DNA from: Desulfotignum sp.
GTDB taxonomy: Bacteria > Desulfobacterota > Desulfobacteria > Desulfobacterales > Desulfobacteraceae
Assembly (NCBI GenBank): GCA_011390635.1
Contig: JAABSA010000006.1
Coordinates: 1 to 64,000, forward strand
DNA: 64,000 nucleotides
Direction: 5' to 3'
Shown here piece by piece: positions 9,210 through 18,543 of this stretch (position 1 is its first letter; the number at the start of each line of letters is the position of its first letter). Position numbers and translations under genes: made by a program. The notes below the pieces were generated by a model. That model was not told the DNA's origin and searched no databases. It saw only the letters and a list, made by a program, of their open reading frames with translations.

Positions 9210-10073
9210 ATGAAACGTATTTTTGCGGGCCGGTCAGGCGAAACTGCTGATCTGATCCTGCTGATACTGGCCTCCCAGAATATTGCGGCACAAAAACGCA
9301 AAGCCCCGAGCGGAATTGATATTCTGACCTCCGTGGAGCAGGCAGCAGCGGCACAATCCCAGGTGGCTGCCTATTTCAAAGAAAACCAGACCAACGAAAA
9401 ACCATTGCCCGCCCTGCCGGTCGGGGCTTCCGGTTTCACAACCCCGGCGGCATTTGTCATCATGGGACTGTTGACAGCCATCCACCTGGGTATTGAAATT
9501 ACCGGCACCCGGTGGGACCATATCCTGGCCTATGGGGCCTCAGCCATGTACATTCTCCAGGGAGAAACCTTTCGGGCGATCACGGCCCTGTTTTTGCATT
9601 CAGACACCGCCCATCTGCTGGGAAACCTGGCCGGCATCTTTGTGTTCGCAGGGCCGGTGATCCGCTTATCCGGATACGGCACCGGCCCTTTTTTCCTGTT
9701 GTTTGCCGCTACCTGCGGCAACCTGATCAATGCCGGATTCCAAGGCAATGCTATTTTGTCCATCGGGGCTTCCACCGCTGTCATGGCGGCTGCCGGAGGA
9801 CTGGCCGCTTTTCAGATGATACAAAAAGGACCCAAGCGAAAGCGGGACCGGATCATGCCGATAATTGCCGGCGCCACCCTGATGGCATTTTTAAGCCATG
9901 GTGAAAACACCGATGTCTGGGCCCATGTATTTGGTTTTTTCTGCGGCCTGTCCTTCGGGCTTTTCTTTTTTCCCCTGACGGCCACCTGCCGTCACCGGTT
10001 CAGGGAACCCATTGCCTTGGCTGTCACCTTTTTTATACTGGGCACGGCATTGACAAAAGGCCTGATGGGATGA
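9210..10073 (+). CDS. Rhomboid-family intramembrane serine protease
   Basis: The protein has an N-terminal cytoplasmic stretch of about 80 residues and then six or so membrane helices. The catalytic serine is in SIGASTAVMAA (GxSx motif, helix 4) and the paired histidine is in AHVFGFFCGLSFG (helix 6). The loop segment GETFRAITALFLHSDTAHLLGN is the usual rhomboid L1/helix 2 region. The ATG at 9210 follows AGGA at a good distance. An upstream ATG at 9177 would add 11 residues. Substrates are unknown. It is divergent from the FAH-family gene. Confidence 0.85.
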   Translation: MKRIFAGRSGETADLILLILASQNIAAQKRKAPSGIDILTSVEQAAAAQSQVAAYFKENQTNEKPLPALPVGASGFTTPAAFVIMGLLTAIHLGIEITGTRWDHILAYGASAMYILQGETFRAITALFLHSDTAHLLGNLAGIFVFAGPVIRLSGYGTGPFFLLFAATCGNLINAGFQGNAILSIGASTAVMAAAGGLAAFQMIQKGPKRKRDRIMPIIAGATLMAFLSHGENTDVWAHVFGFFCGLSFGLFFFPLTATCRHRFREPIALAVTFFILGTALTKGLMG

Positions 10074-10161
10074 TGCCGAAGCAGGTAAATTTTGTTTACA
10101 CCTTCCCGGAATATTGGTAGAGATTTGTACAATTCTTATCATCATAGGAAAGGAGCGCCGG

Positions 10162-11397
10162 ATGGAAAAAAAACTGCATTACGGATGGATCGTTATTTTC
10201 ATGGGGCTGATGACAACGGTGGCAGCTCACGGATTCGGCCGGATGGCCTACACCCTTTTGCTGCCAGCCATGAAGGACGGACTTTCCTTTGATTACACCC
10301 AGCTTGGCCTTCTGGGTACAGGCAATTTCATCGGGTACCTGTCCATGGCCATTATCGGTGGATTTCTGGCTGCCAGATTCGGCACCAGAGCTGTTATCAC
10401 CGCAGCATTAGGCCTCATGGGGGTAACCATGATCCTCACGGGACTGGCCGAATCCTTTGGATTTGCCTTTGCCATGCGCCTGTTGACCGGCCTGGGAAAC
10501 GGTGCTGCCTTTGTCCCGGCCATGGCCCTGGGATCAGCCTGGTTTGCCATTCAGAAACGCGGTTTTGCCACAGGCATTGTCTCGGGCGGCATCGGCCTGG
10601 GCACTTTTTTGTCCGGCCTGATCGTACCTTTTATCCTGAAATCCTATAACGCTGACGGGTGGCGGTATTCCTGGTATATCCTGGGCATCCTGGTTCTTGG
10701 GGTGGCGGTGCTGGTAGGGATTTTTCTGCGCAACCAGCCGGCCGACAAAGGCCTGGCTCCAGTGGGACAGACAAAAACACAAAACAACACACCCCCCCCT
10801 GCCAAGGTATCGTCCCTGGACTGGGGAAGTGTCTATAAAATGAAGTCCCTGTGGTTTCTCGGAATGGTATATTTTTTTTACGGCATGTCCTATATTATTT
10901 ATATGGTATTTTTTGCGGCCTACCTGGTGAATGAAATGGGGTATTCCCAGGCCTGGGCAGGAGGATTATGGGCCATGGTAGGAGGGTTGAGCATTTTCTG
11001 CGGAGTGATCTGGGGCAGTATTTCAGACAAAATCGGGCGGGGAAAAGGCGCAGCCCTGGCATACCTGGTTCTGGGGGCATCCTATCTGGTGTATGCCCTG
11101 GTCAAGGTGGAGGCCGGATTTTATATATCCGCCATACTCTTTGGTCTGACCGCATGGAGCATCCCCACCATCATGGCCGCGGCGGCCGGAGATTTTGTGG
11201 GGCCTCGATTTGCCCCGGCAGCCCTGGGATTTATCACGCTTTTCTTTGGCATCGGCCAGTCCATCGGGCCGGCCCTGGGAGGATTTCTGGCTGATACCAC
11301 CCAGTCGTTGACAACCCCTTTTCTGGTAGCAGGGGCCATCTCCCTTTGCGGTATGATAACGGCACTCTTTTTACAAAAGCCGGCCCAGGACCAGTAA
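10162..11397 (+). CDS. Major facilitator superfamily transporter
   Basis: The 411-residue protein contains about twelve hydrophobic segments in two six-helix halves separated by a short hydrophilic loop (NQPADKGLAPVGQTKT). The loop between helices 2 and 3 has the MFS-type GFLAARFGTR motif. Substrate cannot be derived; the general look is that of YbfB/OFA-like anion or sugar-acid carriers. The ATG at 10162 follows AGGAAAGGAG; an upstream frame from 10114 has no such signal. A PaaI-type thioesterase gene follows after 43 bp and may share the transcript. Confidence 0.85.
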   Translation: MEKKLHYGWIVIFMGLMTTVAAHGFGRMAYTLLLPAMKDGLSFDYTQLGLLGTGNFIGYLSMAIIGGFLAARFGTRAVITAALGLMGVTMILTGLAESFGFAFAMRLLTGLGNGAAFVPAMALGSAWFAIQKRGFATGIVSGGIGLGTFLSGLIVPFILKSYNADGWRYSWYILGILVLGVAVLVGIFLRNQPADKGLAPVGQTKTQNNTPPPAKVSSLDWGSVYKMKSLWFLGMVYFFYGMSYIIYMVFFAAYLVNEMGYSQAWAGGLWAMVGGLSIFCGVIWGSISDKIGRGKGAALAYLVLGASYLVYALVKVEAGFYISAILFGLTAWSIPTIMAAAAGDFVGPRFAPAALGFITLFFGIGQSIGPALGGFLADTTQSLTTPFLVAGAISLCGMITALFLQKPAQDQ

Positions 11398-11440
11398 ACA
11401 AGACCCATGAAAAAAAAACAGATGAACAGGATCAGCGATC

Positions 11441-11878
11441 ATGAATAACAGCACCTGTGACCCAAAAATTCTGGAACACATTCAAAAAGATGCCTTTGCC
11501 GGTCATCTGGGGGCCAGGGTGGAAATCCCTGCCCCCGGACACAGCCGGGTGGCGCTCACCATCACCGATGCCATGACCAATTTCCACGGCACCACCCACG
11601 GCGGGGTGATTTTCTCCATCAGTGACATGGCCTTTGCAGCGGCCTGCAACTCCCAGGGCCGGGTAGCAGTTGCCCTGAATGTGAGCATCTGCTTTTTAAA
11701 ACCCAGCTTTCCCGGCGACCGCCTTTTGGCTGAAGCCAAAGAGATTCACAAAGGGCACAGAACCTCATTGTATGACATCACGGTGACCGATGAGGACACA
11801 GGAGAGCTGATCGCAAAAAGCCAGGACCAGGCGTATCGCAAAAAGGACTGGATTGTGCCGGAAAACAAACCCGTCTGA
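11441..11878 (+). CDS. PaaI-family hotdog-fold thioesterase
   Basis: This 145-residue protein has a single hotdog domain with the PaaI signature NFHGTTHGGVIFSISDMAFAAA. Family members hydrolyse (hydroxy)phenylacetyl-CoA or other acyl-CoA esters as tetramers in the cytoplasm. The catalytic Asp lies in the DMAF segment. It is downstream of the MFS transporter gene. The natural acyl-CoA is not known. Confidence 0.85.
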   Translation: MNNSTCDPKILEHIQKDAFAGHLGARVEIPAPGHSRVALTITDAMTNFHGTTHGGVIFSISDMAFAAACNSQGRVAVALNVSICFLKPSFPGDRLLAEAKEIHKGHRTSLYDITVTDEDTGELIAKSQDQAYRKKDWIVPENKPV

Positions 11879-11931
11879 TCCCTCCTGGGCCTATGCACCC
11901 TGAACCTGATCACGTTTTCACCCTGTTGCTG

Positions 11932-12630
11932 TCAAGGGCTCAAAGACAAAATATTTTTTTTTACTGTCGGTCGGGACACCCCGAAACCATGACCGGGAAG
12001 AAAGGTGTGACACCCGGTGGCCAGCAGCTGCTGCCAGGAGGAAATTATCTGTCCGACGTCATCCCCAAAGGGCGGCAGAATTTTTTTGGGGATCACACCG
12101 AACATGCAGTCCCCCACCAGAACTATTTCCCGGTCCACCACCACACTCACCGAGCCGGGAGAATGCCCCGGGGTTGCCATGACAGTGACAGGCATATCAA
12201 AAAACGGTTTATGGATTTTTGAAGCCGGCAGTGCATCAGGCTCGCACGGGGAAAACTTGAGCATTTTTGGTTCAATGCCGGATGCCAGCCGCTCCATCAC
12301 CCGTGCAAAAACGCTGATACCCCCGGGCACAGAAGACAGCCCTTTTTTGAGATATCGGGCCTCTGCCGGGTGCACCATGATCATGCTTCCAAATTTTTTC
12401 TGCAAAAAAGCGGCATTGCCGGCATGATCATAATGGGTATGGGTTAGGATCACCCCGAGAATACGCGTGATGCCCAGCCTGCGCAACTGTCTTGCCAGAA
12501 ACCTCTGAAATGCCACAGGACCGGTATCCACCAGAAAGCAGTGTCCATGGCCGGTGACAACATACACATTGGCATACAGACAGATGATCCGGTGAATCCG
12601 GATGCCGTTTTTGGTGATCCAGGTATTCAT
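11932..12630 (-). CDS. MBL-fold metallo-hydrolase
   Basis: The product has 232 residues, with the dinuclear metal site motif HTHYDHAG and later histidines in TPGHSPGSV and LPGHGFG. This is the usual pattern of small glyoxalase II-like or lactonase-like enzymes. There is no signal peptide. It is convergent with the thioesterase gene and divergent from the HdrA-like operon. The substrate is unknown. It is unrelated in detail to the MBL protein at the window start beyond the shared fold. Confidence 0.85.
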   Translation of the reverse strand: MNTWITKNGIRIHRIICLYANVYVVTGHGHCFLVDTGPVAFQRFLARQLRRLGITRILGVILTHTHYDHAGNAAFLQKKFGSMIMVHPAEARYLKKGLSSVPGGISVFARVMERLASGIEPKMLKFSPCEPDALPASKIHKPFFDMPVTVMATPGHSPGSVSVVVDREIVLVGDCMFGVIPKKILPPFGDDVGQIISSWQQLLATGCHTFLPGHGFGVSRPTVKKNILSLSP

Positions 12631-12765
12631 ATTTTACTGAATATCATATCCATCTTTCAGTGGGAAGCACTGCAGATGGTAAATCTGTTTTTTTTCATCC
12701 GGGAATGTGGTAAGACTGCTGTGTAAAAACGGTTGAATTTTCCAGATGATTCTTTGGAGGCATAT

Positions 12766-15246
12766 ATGACACCTTCTTTTGACAACGTCCTGGTCCTGGG
12801 GGGCGGGGTTGCCGGCATGGCAGCCGCCAGAACCCTGGGGGACCGGAATATAACAGTACACCTTGTTGAAGCCGCAGACCAACTGGGCGGACATGCCGCA
12901 TCATGGGCCTGCATGGCCACTGATGTCTGCCGGCACTGCGGGGCCTGCCTGGCCCGGGACATGGCGCACCAGACAGCCCTTCACCCGAAAATTTCCATAC
13001 ACCTGAATACAACCCTGGATACCCTTGAAAAAATCGGGCAGGGATTCGACATCCGTCTGACGTCCGGAGAAACGATTCCGGCCGCCAGGATCATCCTGGC
13101 CACCGGTTTTTCGCCGTTTGCCCCTGATCCATCCCTGCTGCCGGGTCTTCATTTCACAGAGCATGACAAGGTCATCACCACGACACAGCTGAACCAGATG
13201 CTCAAAGACGAGACCCTGACCGATTTTCTGGGCACTGCCACCCCGCCTGAAATTGCCTTTATCCAGTGCGTGGGCTCCAGAAACCGGCGGCTGGAGAGGG
13301 ATTTCTGCTCCCAGGTCTGCTGTAAAATCTCTTTGCGGCATACCCGAAAACTGCTTCATATTCTACCGGATGCAGCCATTACCCTGTTTCATCTGGATCT
13401 GCAGACCATCGGCAAAGAAACCCGCTGCCTGGCAGCCGATCTATCCTTGATGATTGAGATGGCCCAGGGGATTCCGGCGGAAATACTGGAAGATCAAGAT
13501 ACCGGAAGGCTGCGCCTGGTGACAGAAGATCCAGGCACCCGGTCCAGAATCGCCCGCTCCTTTGACCTGGTGGTCCTGTCCGTGGGCATGTCCCCGTCCC
13601 CGGAATTGGAAAAAATGGCCTCCCGACTGGGTATCACCCCCAACCATTGGGGATTTTTCAATACCAAGGATGCATCCCTGGCCGACGGCATTTATGCGGC
13701 CGGATGCGCTGCCGGGCCCAAGGATATCCTGGGATCCAAACAGGAAGGGTGTATTGCAGCCGCAAAAGTTCTGGAAGACATGGGGCACAAGCCTGAAAAA
13801 CAAACTGATGTGCTGGTATGGGGAGATGGGGCCCAGGCAGTGACAATCGCCCGAACCCTGGCCAAGAAAGGACACAGAACCATCTGCTTTAACAGGAACA
13901 TACCTGACACAAAGGCGGCATCCGGCCAGGAAATCACCTTCACCGACCCGGGAAAAATTCTCAGTGTGGACGGGGTTGCCGGTCATTTCACCATCCGCCA
14001 TGAGACGGATGGCACCAAAAAAACAGTGACCTGCAAGACCATCATTGCCGCGCCCGAACCGGAATTCACAACCCCCGCAGGCCAGGGAACTTTTTCCAAA
14101 GCAATTGATATCGATGCTTTTTCCCGGATTCCGGTGGACCAGCTGTCCGATACCAGTGTGATCCTTCTGGATTACACCGGCCCGGAATACAAAGCAGCAT
14201 CCCGCCTGGCACTGACTTCTGCCATGGCCGCACAAAATACCGGCCGGCAGGTCACTGTGGTCATGCATAAGATGCTGGTGCACGGCGCGCTTGGCCAGCA
14301 ATTGTATGACCAGGCCCGCAAGGCAGGGGTAAAATTTCTGCGGGTCAACACCCCGGGGGATATTCAGATCCAACCAACAAAAACCGGGTTTTCTGTAACC
14401 CTTGATGAAGCCACCCTGCCCGGCATTCCCATCACGCTGCTCTGCAGCACCCTGGCCATCGGGGTCAGCCCCCTGCCCGGCCCGGATTTTGAAAACACTG
14501 CCGGTTTGTTAAAACAGCGCCTGGACAGGGAAGGATTTTTACAATCCGCCAATATCCGGCACCGGTTGACCCAAAGCCCCAGAAGAGGCATCTATTTTGC
14601 CGGCACCTGCCATGATGAGGTGGATGATACTGATCTGGCCGCAGAACTGAACGATATTATGGCAGGCATCGATTTTACCGGGCCTGTCCGGGATTTCGGG
14701 GTGGAAGTAAATCAGAAAAAATGTGTCCAGTGCCTCACCTGTCTGCGCATCTGCCCCCACAACGCCATTGTGCTCAATGAAAAATCCCGGCCGGAGATTG
14801 TGGCTGAAGCCTGTTTCGGATGCCACCTGTGTGTGGCCAACTGCCCGGCTCTGGCCATTGCATCCGAACAATTTTCCACAGACCAGGTGGCGGCCCTGGC
14901 TGGAAAAGGCCAGGTGGCTGTTCTGGCCTGCCAGCGGTCAGCCGCCCTGGCAGCCGGCCCCCTGGACCTGCCGGGTCATATCCGCTTAATTTCTGTGCCC
15001 TGCGCCTGCCGCATAAACCAAAACCTTGTATTAAAAACACTGCTCAACGGGGCGGACAAAGTGATTGTGACGGGATGTCATGAAGAAAACTGCCAATCCA
15101 TGGACGGCACCGCAACCGCCGCAGCAGAAGTGGATAGACTGCTGGCCATACCAGGCATCACACCGGACAAAGTATCCTGGCATTCGGTGGCAGCCAATGA
15201 AACACGGACATTTGCCCGCATCCTGTCAGATGCAAAAATTTCATAA
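12766..15246 (+). CDS. HdrA-like FAD/Fe-S protein fused to an MvhD domain (QmoB-like)
   Basis: The 826-residue protein starts with a FAD-binding GGGVAGMAAARTLG. A cysteine cluster CRHCGAC follows near residue 54. A large two-lobed flavin core continues to about 640, then a 2x[4Fe-4S] ferredoxin domain (CVQCLTCLRICP and CFGCHLCVANCP, about 652-700). The last 110 residues are an MvhD/FlpD domain with CACR and GCHEENC. The HdrA-MvhD fusion resembles QmoB and handles electrons in the cytoplasm, possibly by bifurcation. The ATG at 12766 follows TTTGGAGG. It heads an operon with an HdrD-like protein, a flavoprotein and a thioesterase. Its partner and acceptor are inferred only. Confidence 0.85.
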   Translation: MTPSFDNVLVLGGGVAGMAAARTLGDRNITVHLVEAADQLGGHAASWACMATDVCRHCGACLARDMAHQTALHPKISIHLNTTLDTLEKIGQGFDIRLTSGETIPAARIILATGFSPFAPDPSLLPGLHFTEHDKVITTTQLNQMLKDETLTDFLGTATPPEIAFIQCVGSRNRRLERDFCSQVCCKISLRHTRKLLHILPDAAITLFHLDLQTIGKETRCLAADLSLMIEMAQGIPAEILEDQDTGRLRLVTEDPGTRSRIARSFDLVVLSVGMSPSPELEKMASRLGITPNHWGFFNTKDASLADGIYAAGCAAGPKDILGSKQEGCIAAAKVLEDMGHKPEKQTDVLVWGDGAQAVTIARTLAKKGHRTICFNRNIPDTKAASGQEITFTDPGKILSVDGVAGHFTIRHETDGTKKTVTCKTIIAAPEPEFTTPAGQGTFSKAIDIDAFSRIPVDQLSDTSVILLDYTGPEYKAASRLALTSAMAAQNTGRQVTVVMHKMLVHGALGQQLYDQARKAGVKFLRVNTPGDIQIQPTKTGFSVTLDEATLPGIPITLLCSTLAIGVSPLPGPDFENTAGLLKQRLDREGFLQSANIRHRLTQSPRRGIYFAGTCHDEVDDTDLAAELNDIMAGIDFTGPVRDFGVEVNQKKCVQCLTCLRICPHNAIVLNEKSRPEIVAEACFGCHLCVANCPALAIASEQFSTDQVAALAGKGQVAVLACQRSAALAAGPLDLPGHIRLISVPCACRINQNLVLKTLLNGADKVIVTGCHEENCQSMDGTATAAAEVDRLLAIPGITPDKVSWHSVAANETRTFARILSDAKIS

Positions 15247-15257
15247 GGAAAGTGATA

Positions 15258-16466
15258 ATGAAAACCGCAACCCGTAATACAGATACGGACCTAAGCCGGC
15301 TGCTGAACCGGCTGACCCGGGGAGACAATATTGATGAATGCCTTACCTGCGGGATCTGCAACTCCCGGTGCACCTGGTTTGACGGCCCGGGAGGACCCAT
15401 CCCCCGGCAGATCGTACGCATGGCGGTTCTGGGGCTGGAAGATGCCCTGGTGAGCAGCAACATGCTCTGGGACTGCCTTGTCTGCAACCGCTGCACCCAG
15501 GAATGCCCCATGGGCATTACCATGGATCTGGTGGTAACCCGGGCCAGGGGCATGGCCGCTGCTGACGGTCAGATTCCCGAAGATATCAAAAAAGGGATCA
15601 AAACCCGGCTGGAACTCGGGGATGTCAATGGCTTGACCAAAGAGGAATTTGTGGAAACCGTTGAGTGGATGTCCGAAGAATTTTCCGATGAAATGGAAGA
15701 TCCCGAAGCCTTGATTCCCCATGACCAGGCCGGGTGCAAATTTTTATACCTCCCCAATCCCAGGGAGCTGGGCATCAATCTCATGCATTTGACTGCCATG
15801 GCAAAGCTGTTTTATGCCATGAAAGAAACCTGGACCCTGTCCTCCCACCACACCGATGTCACCAACTGGGGGTATTTTGTGGGAAAAGATGATGTGGCAA
15901 AAGAAATGGCCCGAATGGTGGTGGAACCGGCCGAGGCACTGGGCATTGAAACCCTGGTCTTAAGCGAATGCGGCCATGGCTACCATGTACTCAAATGCAG
16001 GGTGGCCCGGTTACTGGGCAGAGAACCAAAGTTTAACGTGGTCAGTATACCGGAACTGTGCCTTTCCTACGCCCAAAAAGGCATACTCAGGTTTGATCCG
16101 GATGTCCACCCCTATGAAATCGCCTACCATGACCCGTGCAATGTGGCCAGAAAATCCGGCGGATACGATCCCCCCCGGCAGCTGCTGGACATGTGCTGCC
16201 ACGGCGTAAAAGAGCTGGTTCCCAACCGGGAGGACGGGGTGTGCTGCGGCGGGGGCGGCGGTATTCTCCAGGATTCCACCACCACCCAAAAAAGGATGAT
16301 TACAGGCAAACCCAAGGCGGACCAGATGCGGGCCACCGGCCTCAAACACCTGGCCACAGCCTGCCTGTCCTGCCACAGGCAGCTGGGAGAGCTGTCCACC
16401 CATTTTGAGCTGGGCATGAAAGTGGACACCGTGGCGGCCCTGGCATCGGAATCCCTGGTGCTGTAA
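15258..16466 (+). CDS. HdrC/HdrB-type (HdrD-like) iron-sulfur protein
   Basis: The N-terminal part has two [4Fe-4S] motifs, CLTCGICNSRC near residue 27 and CLVCNRCTQECP near 73. The C-terminal part has CCG-domain features: HDPCNVARKSG, VCCGGGGG near 328 and ACLSCHRQ near 367. This matches a fused HdrC-HdrB (HdrD) layout, and such domains bind a non-cubane or extra cluster that reduces disulfides or quinone-linked partners. The ATG at 15258 follows AAGGAAAG. It lies 11 bp after the HdrA-MvhD gene, so both probably form one complex. Confidence 0.85.
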   Translation: MKTATRNTDTDLSRLLNRLTRGDNIDECLTCGICNSRCTWFDGPGGPIPRQIVRMAVLGLEDALVSSNMLWDCLVCNRCTQECPMGITMDLVVTRARGMAAADGQIPEDIKKGIKTRLELGDVNGLTKEEFVETVEWMSEEFSDEMEDPEALIPHDQAGCKFLYLPNPRELGINLMHLTAMAKLFYAMKETWTLSSHHTDVTNWGYFVGKDDVAKEMARMVVEPAEALGIETLVLSECGHGYHVLKCRVARLLGREPKFNVVSIPELCLSYAQKGILRFDPDVHPYEIAYHDPCNVARKSGGYDPPRQLLDMCCHGVKELVPNREDGVCCGGGGGILQDSTTTQKRMITGKPKADQMRATGLKHLATACLSCHRQLGELSTHFELGMKVDTVAALASESLVL

Positions 16467-16496
16467 CAGGATCTTTCATTTATCACCCTGGAATGT

Positions 16497-17996
16497 ATGA
16501 CACGACCGTCACCTGATTGGAATGAAATGCAAAACCGCCCGAACCATGATCCCAAAGGCCCCAACGACCCTTCATGGGATGACCACACCGATGTGGCGGT
16601 AATCGGCAGCGGTGCGGCCGGCCTGTCCGCCGCCATCGAAGCCCGGCTGGCCGGGGCCTCTGTCATGGTGTTTGAAAAAATGCCGGTCACGGGGGGCAAC
16701 ACCCGCATCAGCGACGGCGGGTTGTCCGCACCGGAAAATTTCATGCAGAATCGCTTGGGGGTGGTGGATTCATTCCAACTCTTTTACGACGATATCCTGC
16801 AGGCAGGCCTGGGGCTCAACCACCCGGATCTGGTGGAGGTGTTTGCCCGGCATGCAGCAGAGGCAGTTGACTGGATCTGGTCTCTGGGGGTGCGTTATGC
16901 CGGCCGCCTGGACCAATTCGGAGGCCATTCCGTACCCCGGACTGTCACCATTGAACACAATGCCGGTCATGAGATCATCAAGGCCCTCACAACCAGATGC
17001 CATCAGCTGGGTGTTACTATTCACACCCGCAATACCCTGGCGCGTCTGGTCACAGAGAGCAGCAAAAGGGTCACCGGCGTATGCCTGTCCTGCAAAACAC
17101 AGGCATCTGCCAATACACCGGGCCCGCAAACGGATGGCAGCGCCGGCCGCATCCGCCATATCCGGGCGGAACGGGCTGTGGTACTTGCTACGGGTGGCTT
17201 CGGCAGTGATGTCGCTTTCCGCACCTGCCAGGTACCCCGCCTGGATGACACCATCGGCACCACCAACCACAAAGGCGCCACAGCCGAAGGGTTGACTGCA
17301 GCCCTGAAAATCCATGCCATGCCCCTCCACCTGTCCTGGATCCAGCTGGGCCCCTGGGGATGCGCCGATGAAACCGGATACGGCAAAGGGGCCCGGTTCG
17401 CTTCCTACAGTGTGTTTCCAGCCGGTATCCTGGTGGATCCGGCATTCGGCTCCCGCATTGTCAATGAATGGGCCGACCGCAGGCAGAGAAGCGATGCCAT
17501 CCTGAAAACCGGCCATGCCTGCATCGGGATTGTGGATGACAAAGGCGCCAAAAAGGAGCCGGACAGTCTTACATCCTGCCTGAAAACCGGTAAAATCCGG
17601 CAATTTGACACCCTTGCCGGTCTGGGTGCTGCATGCAACATGCCTGCCGGAAGCCTGGAGCAGACTGTGGCGGATTACAATCAGTGGACAGCGCAGCACC
17701 GTCCCGACCGGTTCGGCAAACAAACGAAAAAACACACCGTACCCCTGGATACGCCGCCGTTTTATGCCGTCCGTCTCTGGCCCAAGGTCCACTATACCCC
17801 GGGGGGCCTGCACATCGACACCCATGCCCGGGTGATGGATCTCTTCCACCGCCCCATTTCCGGCCTTTTTGCCGCCGGCGAGGTCACGGGCGGCATCCAC
17901 GGCGCCAGCCGGCTGGGGGGATGCGCCCTGACCGAATGTATCGTGTTCGGCCGCATCGCAGGGCAAAATGCCGCCGCCATCCCACCCGGCCCCTGA
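16497..17996 (+). CDS. FAD-dependent oxidoreductase, fumarate reductase/flavocytochrome c family
   Basis: This 499-residue flavoprotein has the FAD-binding IGSGAAGLSAAIEARLAG near residue 36 and the family motifs GGNTRISDGG, ATGGFGSD and HYTPGGLHID. It ends with the FAD-contact GEVTGGIHGASRLGG. The family reduces or oxidises C-C bonds next to carbonyls (fumarate, urocanate, 3-ketosteroids, other enoates). There is no haem motif or export signal, so it is cytoplasmic. It follows the HdrD-like gene by 30 bp, which suggests that the Hdr module supplies or drains its electrons. The substrate is unknown. Confidence 0.8.
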   Translation: MTRPSPDWNEMQNRPNHDPKGPNDPSWDDHTDVAVIGSGAAGLSAAIEARLAGASVMVFEKMPVTGGNTRISDGGLSAPENFMQNRLGVVDSFQLFYDDILQAGLGLNHPDLVEVFARHAAEAVDWIWSLGVRYAGRLDQFGGHSVPRTVTIEHNAGHEIIKALTTRCHQLGVTIHTRNTLARLVTESSKRVTGVCLSCKTQASANTPGPQTDGSAGRIRHIRAERAVVLATGGFGSDVAFRTCQVPRLDDTIGTTNHKGATAEGLTAALKIHAMPLHLSWIQLGPWGCADETGYGKGARFASYSVFPAGILVDPAFGSRIVNEWADRRQRSDAILKTGHACIGIVDDKGAKKEPDSLTSCLKTGKIRQFDTLAGLGAACNMPAGSLEQTVADYNQWTAQHRPDRFGKQTKKHTVPLDTPPFYAVRLWPKVHYTPGGLHIDTHARVMDLFHRPISGLFAAGEVTGGIHGASRLGGCALTECIVFGRIAGQNAAAIPPGP

Positions 17997-18071
17997 GATG
18001 GCAACGGACCGGAACCCCCAGGCACCCTGCCCCTTTTTTCACCAGCAACCTTCTGCAGAGGAACAAAATCA

Positions 18072-18500
18072 ATGGCCATAATTTCACTTACCATGCCTGA
18101 TACCTATGCCTATGCAACCGAGCTGCGTGTCCGAATCCAGGATATCAATTACGGCAACCATGTGGGGCATGATGCCTTCATCTCCCTGTTGCATGAGGCC
18201 AGGATCCGGTTTTTCAACCACCTGGGATACTCGGAAACCGATATCGAAGGCTGCGCCATTGTCATCTCAGACCTGGCAGTGGTCTACAAGGCCCAGGCCC
18301 TGCACCGGGACCGGCTCACATGTGAAATCTCAGCAGGAGAGTTCAACAAATACGGGTGTGACATATTCTACCGGATGACCCATGCCACGAACAACACCCT
18401 GATCCTTGAAGCCAAAACCGGCATCGTGTTTTTCAATTACCGTGAAAACAAAGTCACCCGGATGCCCCGGGCGTTTGCCAGGGCTGTCGCGGTTCCGTAG
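18072..18500 (+). CDS. YbgC/4HBT-type acyl-CoA thioesterase
   Basis: The 142-residue protein is a single hotdog domain with the 4HBT pattern VRIQDINYGNHVGHDAFISLLHEAR, in which the aspartate is the usual catalytic residue. It hydrolyses acyl-CoA thioesters in the cytoplasm. It is the last gene of the Hdr/flavoprotein group and is convergent with the three-domain aminotransferase gene 44 bp away. This suggests, without proving, that the redox module acts on CoA-linked substrates. The gene ends in TAG. Confidence 0.8.
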   Translation: MAIISLTMPDTYAYATELRVRIQDINYGNHVGHDAFISLLHEARIRFFNHLGYSETDIEGCAIVISDLAVVYKAQALHRDRLTCEISAGEFNKYGCDIFYRMTHATNNTLILEAKTGIVFFNYRENKVTRMPRAFARAVAVP

Positions 18501-18543
18501 TATTCCGGCCATTCTTCCAGCTCCCGTGAAACACCCGGGCGCC

